Shown here: in pieces, positions 57,146 to 64,000 of the stretch
How positions within the stretch are numbered: the first letter of the stretch is position 1
Layout of the letters: every line of letters begins with the position of its first letter
Source: Dyella jiangningensis
Lineage (GTDB): Bacteria > Pseudomonadota > Gammaproteobacteria > Xanthomonadales > Rhodanobacteraceae
NCBI GenBank assembly: GCA_000632805.1
Contig: CP007444.1
Span: 4,514,772 to 4,578,771 of the forward strand
Direction of reading: 5' to 3'
Length of the DNA stretch: 64,000 nucleotides
The notes under the pieces: model-generated
Database searches by the model: none
Seen by the model: only the letters and a program-made list of their open reading frames with translations
What the model was told of the DNA's origin: nothing
Translations under genes and position numbers: made by a program

Positions 57146-59170
57146 TTAGAAGGCGTACTTCAGGCCCAGGTTCACGCTGTTGTACTTCTGGCTGTTGTCG
57201 CTGAAGCGACCACTGTAGCCGACCCAGCCACTCAGCGTCTGGGTGAACTGCGCGGCCACGCCAAGGTCGGCCGCGCCCCAGGTCTTGTCCGGCGTGAAAC
57301 CGACCATCGAGAAGGTGCCCGGCATGCCGTTGAGGCCGGCGGTCACTTCGCGCGGGTCCGCCTTGCTGTCGTGGTTGAAGGCGACTTCGGCGTACGGCGT
57401 GAGCATCGTGTTGCCGGCCTGCCAGTGACCCTCGAGGCGCCAGCCGAGCGTGGAGATCAGCGCATCGCGTTGCTGGCTGCCGAACCACATGGCGGTGCTG
57501 TCGCTGCCGCTCTCGTTGTAGCCGTTGACCTTCACGGTCTGCCACTCGAAGGTCGCGAACGGGCCGGTGCGCAGGCTGGAGAAGTCGAACCACCAGCCGC
57601 CGGTGACGCCCGCGCCCACGTGGTTGCCGTCCGCCTTCGCGGTTTCCGTGCGCTGCGCGGCACCGATCTGGATGCGGCGCTCGATGTCGGAGAAGTTGTC
57701 CTGGCCAAAGTCGAGGTAGCCGCCGATATAGCCGCCGCCCTGGTGATAGGTCAGGTAGCCCAGGCCGGAGATGTCCTGCAGCTTGTAGCCGCCACCGCCC
57801 TGGTAATCGGCATTGTGCTGGCCGATGTTCATGGCCAGGCCGCCGGACAGGTTCTCATTGAAGCGGACGTCGGCACCCACGGTCAGGTTGACGTTGTTGC
57901 TGGTGGTCTTGGGCGAGCCGCTGCTGGCGTCGAAACGCTGGTCGCCGTAATCCACGTTGGCGAACACGCGGGTATCGGTGCCCTGGCCATCGGCGAGCAT
58001 CTGGTTGCGAATGGCGCGGTTCTGCGCCGAGATCGAAGCCAGCGGCGCTTCGGCGAGCAGCGAGGCATAGCCCGGCGCGCGCAGGATGGACACCACGTAC
58101 TGGCCCAGCATCACGTCTGCGCCGGTGGTGGGATGCACGCCGTCGGCGAACAGGTAGGTCTGGTTGGTGCCGGCCGCATAGGTGTAAGGCAGGCCCGAGC
58201 CCTGCGGTCCGCACTGCACCGAACTGGAGCCCACGCCGCAGGCTTCGTTGGTCACGTTGGTGAAGCCGTACAGCGACGGATTCGCGACCACTTCATTGAG
58301 CAGGCTGTAGGTGTCGACCGGGATGATGCCCTTGCCCAGCGAGGCGATGCCGGCGTTGAGCTGGCCGTTGAACACCAGGCTGAGCGCGGTGAGCGACGAA
58401 GCGGCGGATGCACCCTGTTCCAGGCCCGACGGCGTCAGGCCGATGTTGGGCAGGTTGAACACCAGGATGTTCTTCGCGCCGGCCGCCTGCAGCTGGCCGA
58501 TCAGCTTCACTTCCTGTTGTGCGGCCGCGGCGATCGAAGCCTGCGCCTGGTCGGCCGTCATGAAGCCGGAGACGCCGGCGGCGGCGAGCACCTGCTGCGT
58601 GACGGCGGCGGTGACGGCCTGGGTGATGGCCGGCGTCATGGCGGCGATCTGGGCCGGCGGCACGTTGGCGGCCTGCAGCTGCGCGATCTGCGCAGCCACG
58701 TTCTGCTGGATCAGCTGCTGGGCCGTGGCGCCCGCGCCGGCGGCCGTAGCAGCGTAGAAGATGTCGTTGGCGCCGCCCCAGACGGAGTAGAGCGCCTTGC
58801 TGTCGACCTTGCCGGTGGCCAGGTAGTAGCTGACCTGGGTCGAGAGGGTCGGCACCGCGGACGGCGTGCCAGGCGAGTTGGTGAGCACGCCGGCACCGCC
58901 CCACGCGAAGTCGGTGCCGCTCGCCAGCGACGGGCCCAGGTTGTAGCCGTAGTAGCTGGCCACGTTCTGGATGGTCACCGAGCCCGGATTGGTGGTGAAC
59001 TTCAGCGGCGGCTGGATGCTGGGGGCCGTCGCCAGCGAAATATTGCCCGCATCGCTGAGGCTGTCACCGAAGACGATGACGTTGCTGAACTGCGAACTGG
59101 CCGCCATGGCGGACGAGCTGAAAAGCAGGGCGGCGGTAATGGCGCCGGCAATAAGGCGAGTACGGGGCAT
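57146..59170 (-). CDS. GDSL esterase/lipase autotransporter (EstA-like)
   Basis: A 674-aa type Va autotransporter. Signal peptide 1-23, then a GDSL hydrolase passenger with Ser37 in VFGDSLSDAG, Asn in GANDIFY and the Asp-His pair in DGVHP (near residue 345). A 12-strand beta-barrel from about 395 ends in KYAF. The enzyme should be displayed on the outer membrane facing outward, as EstA of Pseudomonas, hydrolysing acyl esters. An Ala/Gln-rich insertion at about 155-215 enlarges the passenger. ATG at 59170 follows AGGAG; the open frame upstream lacks the signal at its N-terminus. Confidence 0.92.
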   Translation of the reverse strand: MPRTRLIAGAITAALLFSSSAMAASSQFSNVIVFGDSLSDAGNISLATAPSIQPPLKFTTNPGSVTIQNVASYYGYNLGPSLASGTDFAWGGAGVLTNSPGTPSAVPTLSTQVSYYLATGKVDSKALYSVWGGANDIFYAATAAGAGATAQQLIQQNVAAQIAQLQAANVPPAQIAAMTPAITQAVTAAVTQQVLAAAGVSGFMTADQAQASIAAAAQQEVKLIGQLQAAGAKNILVFNLPNIGLTPSGLEQGASAASSLTALSLVFNGQLNAGIASLGKGIIPVDTYSLLNEVVANPSLYGFTNVTNEACGVGSSSVQCGPQGSGLPYTYAAGTNQTYLFADGVHPTTGADVMLGQYVVSILRAPGYASLLAEAPLASISAQNRAIRNQMLADGQGTDTRVFANVDYGDQRFDASSGSPKTTSNNVNLTVGADVRFNENLSGGLAMNIGQHNADYQGGGGYKLQDISGLGYLTYHQGGGYIGGYLDFGQDNFSDIERRIQIGAAQRTETAKADGNHVGAGVTGGWWFDFSSLRTGPFATFEWQTVKVNGYNESGSDSTAMWFGSQQRDALISTLGWRLEGHWQAGNTMLTPYAEVAFNHDSKADPREVTAGLNGMPGTFSMVGFTPDKTWGAADLGVAAQFTQTLSGWVGYSGRFSDNSQKYNSVNLGLKYAF

Positions 59171-59328
59171 GAATGACGCTCCTGGGACCGGGATGGCCTT
59201 TGTTATTCCGTTGTTACGGTAATGCATGCCCATACGTCAGCGCATGCTGCGGTGCATCGCAGCATTTCGTTGACAGACAAAGAGGGCCGGGCGCGATTTC
59301 GACGGTAGGCGCCGGCCCTTAAGGGTAT

Positions 59329-59366
59329 GACCGGGGAGGAGGCCGACCGCGGCCTCCTCCCCGGTC
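59329..59366 (-). terminator. 17-bp perfect hairpin after tex
   Basis: Left arm 59329-59345 (GACCGGGGAGGAGGCCG) and right arm 59350-59366 pair perfectly. There is no T-tract. A second GC-rich inverted repeat (GGGCCGG/CCGGCCC, about 59284-59319) lies beside it. It lies 15 bp after the tex stop on the minus strand. Confidence 0.5.
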
Positions 59367-59381
59367 AGGCGAGCCCTGAGT

Positions 59382-61727
59382 TCAGCGCTTCATTGCCTTC
59401 GCCAGAGCGTCAGCGAACGCGTTGTTGGCGGGTGCCGGCGCGGGCTTGGGCGCACCGCCGCCCGGGCGGGGGCCACGGTTGTCGCGCGGGCCGCCGCGAG
59501 CGGCATCGCTGCCGCCGGCCGGGCGCCCGCCACGGGCCTGCTGTCCCGGCTCATCGTCCAGGCGCATGGACAGGCCAATGCGCTGGCGCGGGATGTCGAC
59601 CTCCATCACCTTCACCTTGACGATGTCGCCCGCCTTCACTGCGTCGCGCGGGTCCTTCACGAAGGTGTGCGAAAGCGCAGAGACGTGCACGAGGCCGTCC
59701 TGGTGCACGCCGATGTCGACGAAGGCGCCGAATGCGGCCACGTTGGTCACGCGGCCTTCCAGCACCATGCCCACGCGCAGGTCCTTCAGGTCTTCCACGC
59801 CCTCGGCGAAGGTCGGTGCGACAAACTCCGGGCGCGGGTCGCGGCCGGGCTTCTCAAGCTCCTTGAGGATGTCGCGCACGGTCGGCAGGCCGAACGTCTC
59901 GTCGGTGTACTGCTCGGCTTTGAGGCCACGCAGGAAAACGGAATCGCCGATGATGGAGCGCACCTCACGACCGCACTGCGCGATGATGCGCTCGACCACC
60001 GGATAGGCTTCCGGATGCACCGCGCTGGCGTCGAGCGGGTTGTCGCCGTTGGGCACGCGCAAAAAGCCCGCACACTGCTCGAACGCCTTGTCGCCCAGGC
60101 GCGGCACCTTGAGCAATGCCTTGCGGTTGGCGAACGGGCCGTTGGCATCGCGGTGCTTCACCACGTTCTCCGCCACGCTGGGGGTGAGGCCGGCGACGCG
60201 GGAGAGCAGCGCGGCGGACGCGGTATTCACGTCCACGCCCACGGCGTTCACGCAGTCTTCCACCTTGGCATCCAGCGCGCGCGCCAGCTTCACCTGGTTC
60301 ACGTCGTGCTGGTACTGGCCCACGCCGATCGCCTTGGGCTCGATCTTCACCAGCTCGGCGAGCGGATCCTGCAGGCGGCGCGCGATGGACACCGCGCCAC
60401 GCAGGCTCACGTCGAGATCCGGAAACTCCTTCGCGGCGGTTTCCGATGCCGAGTACACCGACGCACCCGCTTCGCTCACCACGATCTTCGACAACGTGTG
60501 TTCCGGATGCGTCTTGGCGAGGCCCTTGATCAACTCGCCAGCCAGCTTGTCGGTTTCACGCGAGGCCGTGCCGTTGCCGATCGCGATCAGGTCCACGCCG
60601 TGCTTCTGGCACAGGCGCGCCAGCGCAGCCAGCGACTCGTTCCACTGCCGGCGCGGCTCGTGCGGATAGATCGTGTCGGTGGCGAGCAGCTTGCCCGTCG
60701 CATCGACCACCGCGACCTTCACGCCGGTGCGGATGCCCGGGTCCAGGCCCATTACGGTCTTGGCGCCGGCCGGAGCGGCGAGCATCAGGTCCTTGAGGTT
60801 GTCGCCGAACACGCGGATCGCTTCGTCCTCGGCGCCTTCGCGCACGCGACCGAACAGATCCAGCGTGAGATGCAGATGCAGCTTCACGCGCCAGGTGAGG
60901 CGCACCGTTTCGCGCAGCCACGCATCCGCGGCGCGACCGCGATCGAGAATGCCGGCACGCGCGGCCACGCGGCCTTCGCCTTCCAGGTGTCCCTGTTCCG
61001 CGTCGAGCGCAGGTGCGAGTTCGAGTTCGATCACACCTTCGTTGCGCGCACGCATCAGTGCCAGCAGGCGATGCGAAGGAATCTTGCCGATCGGTTCGAC
61101 GTGGTCGAAGTAGTCGCGGAACTTGGCGCCTTCGTTCTCCTTGCCTTCCACCACCTTGGCGCGGATCTGGCCCTTGTCCCACAGCCAGTCGCGCAGCTCG
61201 CCGACCAGCGTGGCGTCCTCGGCGATGCTCTCCATCAGGATGGCGCGCGCGCCATCGAGCGCGGCGCGCACATCGGGCACGCCCTTTTCGGCATCCACGA
61301 ATGCCGCGGCGAATGCATCGGGGGATTGCGTGGGATCTTCGCGCAGGCCCGTGGCCAGCGGCTCGAGCCCGGCTTCGCGCGCGATCTGCGCCTTGGTGCG
61401 ACGCTTGGGTTTGTAAGGCAGGTAAAGATCTTCAAGGCGCGCCTTGGTGTCGGCGCTGAGGATGTCGCCCTTGAGCGCATCGGTCATCTTGCCCTGTTCC
61501 TCGATACTGGCGAGGATCGCGTCGCGGCGCTCTTCGAGTTCGCGCAGGTAGCGCAGGCGTTCCTCCAACAGGCGCAGCTGCGTGTCGTCGAGACCGCCGG
61601 TGGCTTCCTTGCGGTAGCGCGCGATGAACGGCACGGTCGCGCCGCCGTCGAGTAATTCCACGGCGGCATGGACCTGGTCCGGCTTGGCGGCGATGTCGTG
61701 GGCAATACGTTGTTCGATGCTGAGCAT
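59382..61727 (-). CDS. tex: Tex-family RNA-binding transcription accessory protein
   Basis: A 781-aa Tex protein with the N-terminal helical region, YqgF-like RNase H fold ([16 protein letters not shown]), helix-hairpin-helix repeats (near VGVDVNTAS), and a C-terminal S1 RNA-binding domain (about 648-720, [21 protein letters not shown]). Tex is linked to RNA polymerase-associated functions and expression of particular genes. After S1 there is a Gly/Arg/Pro-rich tail of about 55 aa with several RGG-like repeats (about 722-775). ATG at 61727 matches the family N-terminus although the frame is open upstream. Confidence 0.94.
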   Translation of the reverse strand: MLSIEQRIAHDIAAKPDQVHAAVELLDGGATVPFIARYRKEATGGLDDTQLRLLEERLRYLRELEERRDAILASIEEQGKMTDALKGDILSADTKARLEDLYLPYKPKRRTKAQIAREAGLEPLATGLREDPTQSPDAFAAAFVDAEKGVPDVRAALDGARAILMESIAEDATLVGELRDWLWDKGQIRAKVVEGKENEGAKFRDYFDHVEPIGKIPSHRLLALMRARNEGVIELELAPALDAEQGHLEGEGRVAARAGILDRGRAADAWLRETVRLTWRVKLHLHLTLDLFGRVREGAEDEAIRVFGDNLKDLMLAAPAGAKTVMGLDPGIRTGVKVAVVDATGKLLATDTIYPHEPRRQWNESLAALARLCQKHGVDLIAIGNGTASRETDKLAGELIKGLAKTHPEHTLSKIVVSEAGASVYSASETAAKEFPDLDVSLRGAVSIARRLQDPLAELVKIEPKAIGVGQYQHDVNQVKLARALDAKVEDCVNAVGVDVNTASAALLSRVAGLTPSVAENVVKHRDANGPFANRKALLKVPRLGDKAFEQCAGFLRVPNGDNPLDASAVHPEAYPVVERIIAQCGREVRSIIGDSVFLRGLKAEQYTDETFGLPTVRDILKELEKPGRDPRPEFVAPTFAEGVEDLKDLRVGMVLEGRVTNVAAFGAFVDIGVHQDGLVHVSALSHTFVKDPRDAVKAGDIVKVKVMEVDIPRQRIGLSMRLDDEPGQQARGGRPAGGSDAARGGPRDNRGPRPGGGAPKPAPAPANNAFADALAKAMKR

Positions 61728-61818
61728 GAGGCTGAAACGTTTCCTGTGCGTTCGACAATGCGATGTCGCCGCGTCGCGGCCCATCGGACCATCGATGATA
61801 GCAAGATGGTCGCCGCGC

Positions 61819-62568
61819 TCAGTCCCGGGCAGCCGGAGCCTGTTCAGGGCGAGCGTGCAGGTAGCCGCCGCCATCGCCGAGCGGCGTATCGCCAGCCGGG
61901 CCAGGATAGGTCGTGGCCATGCGACGGACGCGGGGCCAGCGCAAGGGGTGCGACGGCCGCGCACTGGCCGCGTGGATGAAAGGCAGCACTACCAGAGCGG
62001 GCTGGGGCGAGCTGCGAGGCGCCCGCACCTGGTCGCGCGAAGGAAGCCATAGGCTCGCCGCGGCAAGCATCGCCACGATGGCCGCCACCATGATGACTGC
62101 GGCCAGCCAGGGGATGGGCGGCGATTCGGAACGCTTCGGCGGAACGCTGTCCTGAGGCAACGCGATGACGTCGGGCCGCTTGTTTACCGCCGTGCCTTCA
62201 GCTGTGAGGGGAAAAGGCGCAGGCGGGGCGGCGACGCGCTGCACCTCGCCGATGAAGCGATAACCCACCGTATGCACCGTGGCGATATAGCGGGGATTGC
62301 CGGCGCAATCGCCCAACGTGTGCCGAAGCTGCGAGATGACGCGTGTGAGGACGCCGGGCGTCACGTGCCGGTGGCCCCACGCCGCATCAAGCAACGCATC
62401 CTTGCCGACCACGTCGCCGGCTTGTTGCAGCAGCACGACGAGCACGGTGAAAGCCTTGGGCTCCACCGAGAGCGCGACGCCTGCGCGTTCGAGGCGATGT
62501 GCGCGCGGCTCGACCACAATGTCGTCGCACTGATAGATCCAGCCGCTGTCAGGTTGGGGATGGGCCAT
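61819..62568 (-). CDS. CadC/ToxR-like transmembrane regulator, apparently truncated
   Basis: A 249-aa protein. An OmpR/PhoB-type winged helix-turn-helix occupies about residues 10-110 ([50 protein letters not shown]). A Pro-rich linker and one transmembrane helix (about 155-177) follow. The remaining 70 aa begin PALVVLPF, as in longer family members, and then diverge into Arg/Pro-rich sequence and end. Relatives carry a large periplasmic sensor domain. Either the gene is a truncated remnant or the domain is very short. ATG at 62568 is chosen; 62643 is possible. Confidence 0.72.
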   Translation of the reverse strand: MAHPQPDSGWIYQCDDIVVEPRAHRLERAGVALSVEPKAFTVLVVLLQQAGDVVGKDALLDAAWGHRHVTPGVLTRVISQLRHTLGDCAGNPRYIATVHTVGYRFIGEVQRVAAPPAPFPLTAEGTAVNKRPDVIALPQDSVPPKRSESPPIPWLAAVIMVAAIVAMLAAASLWLPSRDQVRAPRSSPQPALVVLPFIHAASARPSHPLRWPRVRRMATTYPGPAGDTPLGDGGGYLHARPEQAPAARD

Positions 62569-62921
62569 GACCGTGCCAGGCGAGGCCCCCTGCACGACAA
62601 GAATGCGCTCTTGTCGCCGCGCTGCGCATCCGCCATAGGTCATAACGTGGCCCGTTTTGCGCGAAGCCGATGCGCCATGTTTTCGATGCGCATGCAGCAT
62701 GCGTCATCACCACGCGTCGACGCGCATGTATTCGTGTCACGTGATGCGATCGCAGTCGCACCGTAAAAGCCACGTGCGGGACGACGTCACGTGGCGCGTC
62801 GTGCAAGGCGACCGCGATCATAAGAGCGAGCCGCTTGGTGGCATGCATCTGCTTGCATACATGCTTTCCAAGTGCGCACATCGCGCGCGCCTCAACACGA
62901 TGTGCATGTGACGCCTGACGG
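62569..62921. other. 353-bp interval upstream of the CadC-like regulator with CACGTG palindromes
   Basis: No gene is supported. CACGTG occurs three times (62738-62743, 62771-62776, 62788-62793). Two GCATGC palindromes lie close together near 62690-62702 and a further GCATGCAT near 62841. The G+C content is lower than in the genes. Binding sites for a regulator are possible. Confidence 0.45.
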
Positions 62922-63698
62922 CTATGCGCTTAGCGAGCCCTGGTCGCGGGAAGATGGCGACTGCTGCGACGGTTGCTCGCCCGGCCGCCCATTGAGCACC
63001 AGCGTCTGCGCGAGCAGATCGTGCAGGCCCTGTTTGCGCTGGGTCCACGCCACCATGAGGAAGCCAAAGCACAGGATGAAGGCACTCAGCAGCTTGCCGA
63101 AGTAGCGGCCGGTGGCGCGCATGAAGGTGATGCGGCCGCCCGTGAGATTGGTGACGCGAATGCCCAGCGCGCGCTTGCCCAACGTGCCTTGCCATGCGGA
63201 ACTTTCGCACGCGGCGAAATACAGCCAGGTCACCACGGTCTGCGCCATCAGGGCGGGGCCGAGCGCATGGAGATAAGTATCGAACGCCTGCAAGGCCAGC
63301 TGCGGATCGCTGCCCGCCGCGAGCTTCGCCTGAAGATAGGTTTCCGCTGCTTCGTTCGCGCCGAACAGGCTGCTCAGCAGCATGTTGGGAATCCACAGCA
63401 CGAGCGCGTCGAGTATGTAAGCGGCGACGCGCTTCCAGAAGCCGGCGTAGTCGGCCAGCGCCGGTGCATCGCTCGCGCGGATGCCTGCGTCGTATGAAGG
63501 TGCGGGCGGCGGTGTGAAGGCAGGCGGCGCGACGCCAACTTCGTCCGGAAACAGCACGGATAGCGGCTGCCAGTCGGCCAGGCCTTCGTACCAGCCCAGG
63601 TCCTGCGGGCTCACCTGGCCGCTACGCAGCCACTGGCGCACGTCCATTTCCTTATAGGGGCCGTGTCGCTCGCCGTCCCGACCGATCCAGACTTCCAT
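62922..63698 (-). CDS. GYF_2-RDD family membrane protein
   Basis: A 258-aa protein. The first 55 residues (VWIGRDGERHGPYKEMDVRQWL, then WYEGLADWQPL) form a GYF_2-type domain common at the start of bacterial membrane proteins. A Pro-rich linker follows, then an RDD domain (about 83-240) with three to four transmembrane helices and the GTLGKRALGIRV motif. The function is unknown; RDD proteins include ion exchangers. ATG at 63698 gives the GYF_2 domain directly. Confidence 0.87.
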   Translation of the reverse strand: MEVWIGRDGERHGPYKEMDVRQWLRSGQVSPQDLGWYEGLADWQPLSVLFPDEVGVAPPAFTPPPAPSYDAGIRASDAPALADYAGFWKRVAAYILDALVLWIPNMLLSSLFGANEAAETYLQAKLAAGSDPQLALQAFDTYLHALGPALMAQTVVTWLYFAACESSAWQGTLGKRALGIRVTNLTGGRITFMRATGRYFGKLLSAFILCFGFLMVAWTQRKQGLHDLLAQTLVLNGRPGEQPSQQSPSSRDQGSLSA

Positions 63699-63819
63699 AC
63701 GCGCCGCTCCACAGATCAATGACGTGCATGATGCCATGGGTGGCGGCGATTTCCGCTTCGCTGCGCCTACACCGCTGGCCTGTGCTGACCATCGCCGGCC
63801 GCGCCGCTACCGTGAGGTG

Positions 63820-64000
63820 TCAGGCGGCCGTGCGCTTGAGGTGCACCAGCAGCAACGAGATGGCGGCGGGCGTCACGCCGCTGATGCGCGCGGCCTGGCC
63901 TATGGTTTCCGGCTGCACGCGCTTGAGCTTGAGCAACACCTCGGCGGACAAGCCACGCACCTTGTCGTAATCGAAGCTGCCGGGAATCGCCGTCTGCTCG
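63820..64000 (-). CDS. mnmG: tRNA uridine-5-carboxymethylaminomethyl modification enzyme MnmG, 3' end
   Basis: Partial: the gene enters from beyond the right edge, and only the last 60 codons are seen. The translated end [20 protein letters not shown] followed by [19 protein letters not shown] matches the C-terminal helical domain of MnmG (GidA), which with MnmE modifies wobble uridines of several tRNAs. The stop is TGA at 63822-63820. Confidence 0.93.
   Translation of the reverse strand, partial: EQTAIPGSFDYDKVRGLSAEVLLKLKRVQPETIGQAARISGVTPAAISLLLVHLKRTAA

Overview
The window is GC-rich chromosomal DNA from a gammaproteobacterium, most likely a Lysobacterales (Xanthomonadales) member of the Rhodanobacteraceae (Dyella, Luteibacter or Rhodanobacter-like). 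This rests on a complete rRNA operon with gammaproteobacterial 16S/23S sequences, on protein sequences of that flavour, and on dispersed GTAGGAGCGCACC-type REP elements. The family-level placement is an inference. No prophage, IS transposase, CRISPR array or conjugation gene was found; most genes are core functions.

Left third (1-21 kb): a PAS-PAS-PAS-GGDEF-EAL c-di-GMP enzyme and an unrecognised 375-aa protein precede a FadI-like thiolase and a small TonB-like protein. After a repeat-rich gap comes a minus-strand run: orphan ParA ATPase, SixA phosphatase, YceI protein and a phospholipase-D-type lipoprotein. Polyamine genes speE and speA are divergent, and the speA leader is highly structured. 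A 3-hydroxybutyrate dehydrogenase / patatin / beta-hydroxyacid dehydrogenase run and an argS-SPOR pair follow. Between argS and radC, 450 bp without a gene ends in a plus-strand terminator and looks like a small RNA with two identical C-rich loops. It is the most interesting new element I see.

Middle (21-44 kb): radC is separated from the coaBC-dut-algC operon by a LysR/SDR/SDR module. Then come a DUF4124 protein, pyrE, a GNAT protein, an ExoIII/Crc-like nuclease and an AmpG-like transporter. An orphan ribbon-helix-helix protein, anmK and an M23 peptidase follow, then tyrS and the rRNA operon (two promoters, 16S, tRNA-Ile, tRNA-Ala, 23S, 5S, terminator). The order anmK - M23 peptidase - tyrS - rrn matches Pseudomonas. 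AmpG, AnmK and the M23 peptidase together form a peptidoglycan turnover and recycling neighbourhood.

Right third (44-64 kb): rhomboid protease, DUF1820 protein, an RMD1/DUF155-like membrane protein, a class I glutamine amidotransferase and an orphan GspE/PilB-type ATPase. Then glyQ-glyS, an XRE regulator divergent from a TonB-dependent receptor with direct repeats between them, and a YbaY-like lipoprotein. The window ends with a GDSL autotransporter esterase, tex, an apparently truncated CadC/ToxR-like regulator, a GYF-RDD membrane protein and the 3' end of mnmG.

Intergenic DNA carries several repeat families: GTAG-type REP pairs, a GTCCCACGGGGAC element, a 275-bp segment bounded by 30-bp inverted repeats, and hairpin mosaics. 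No RAYT transposase gene lies in the window.
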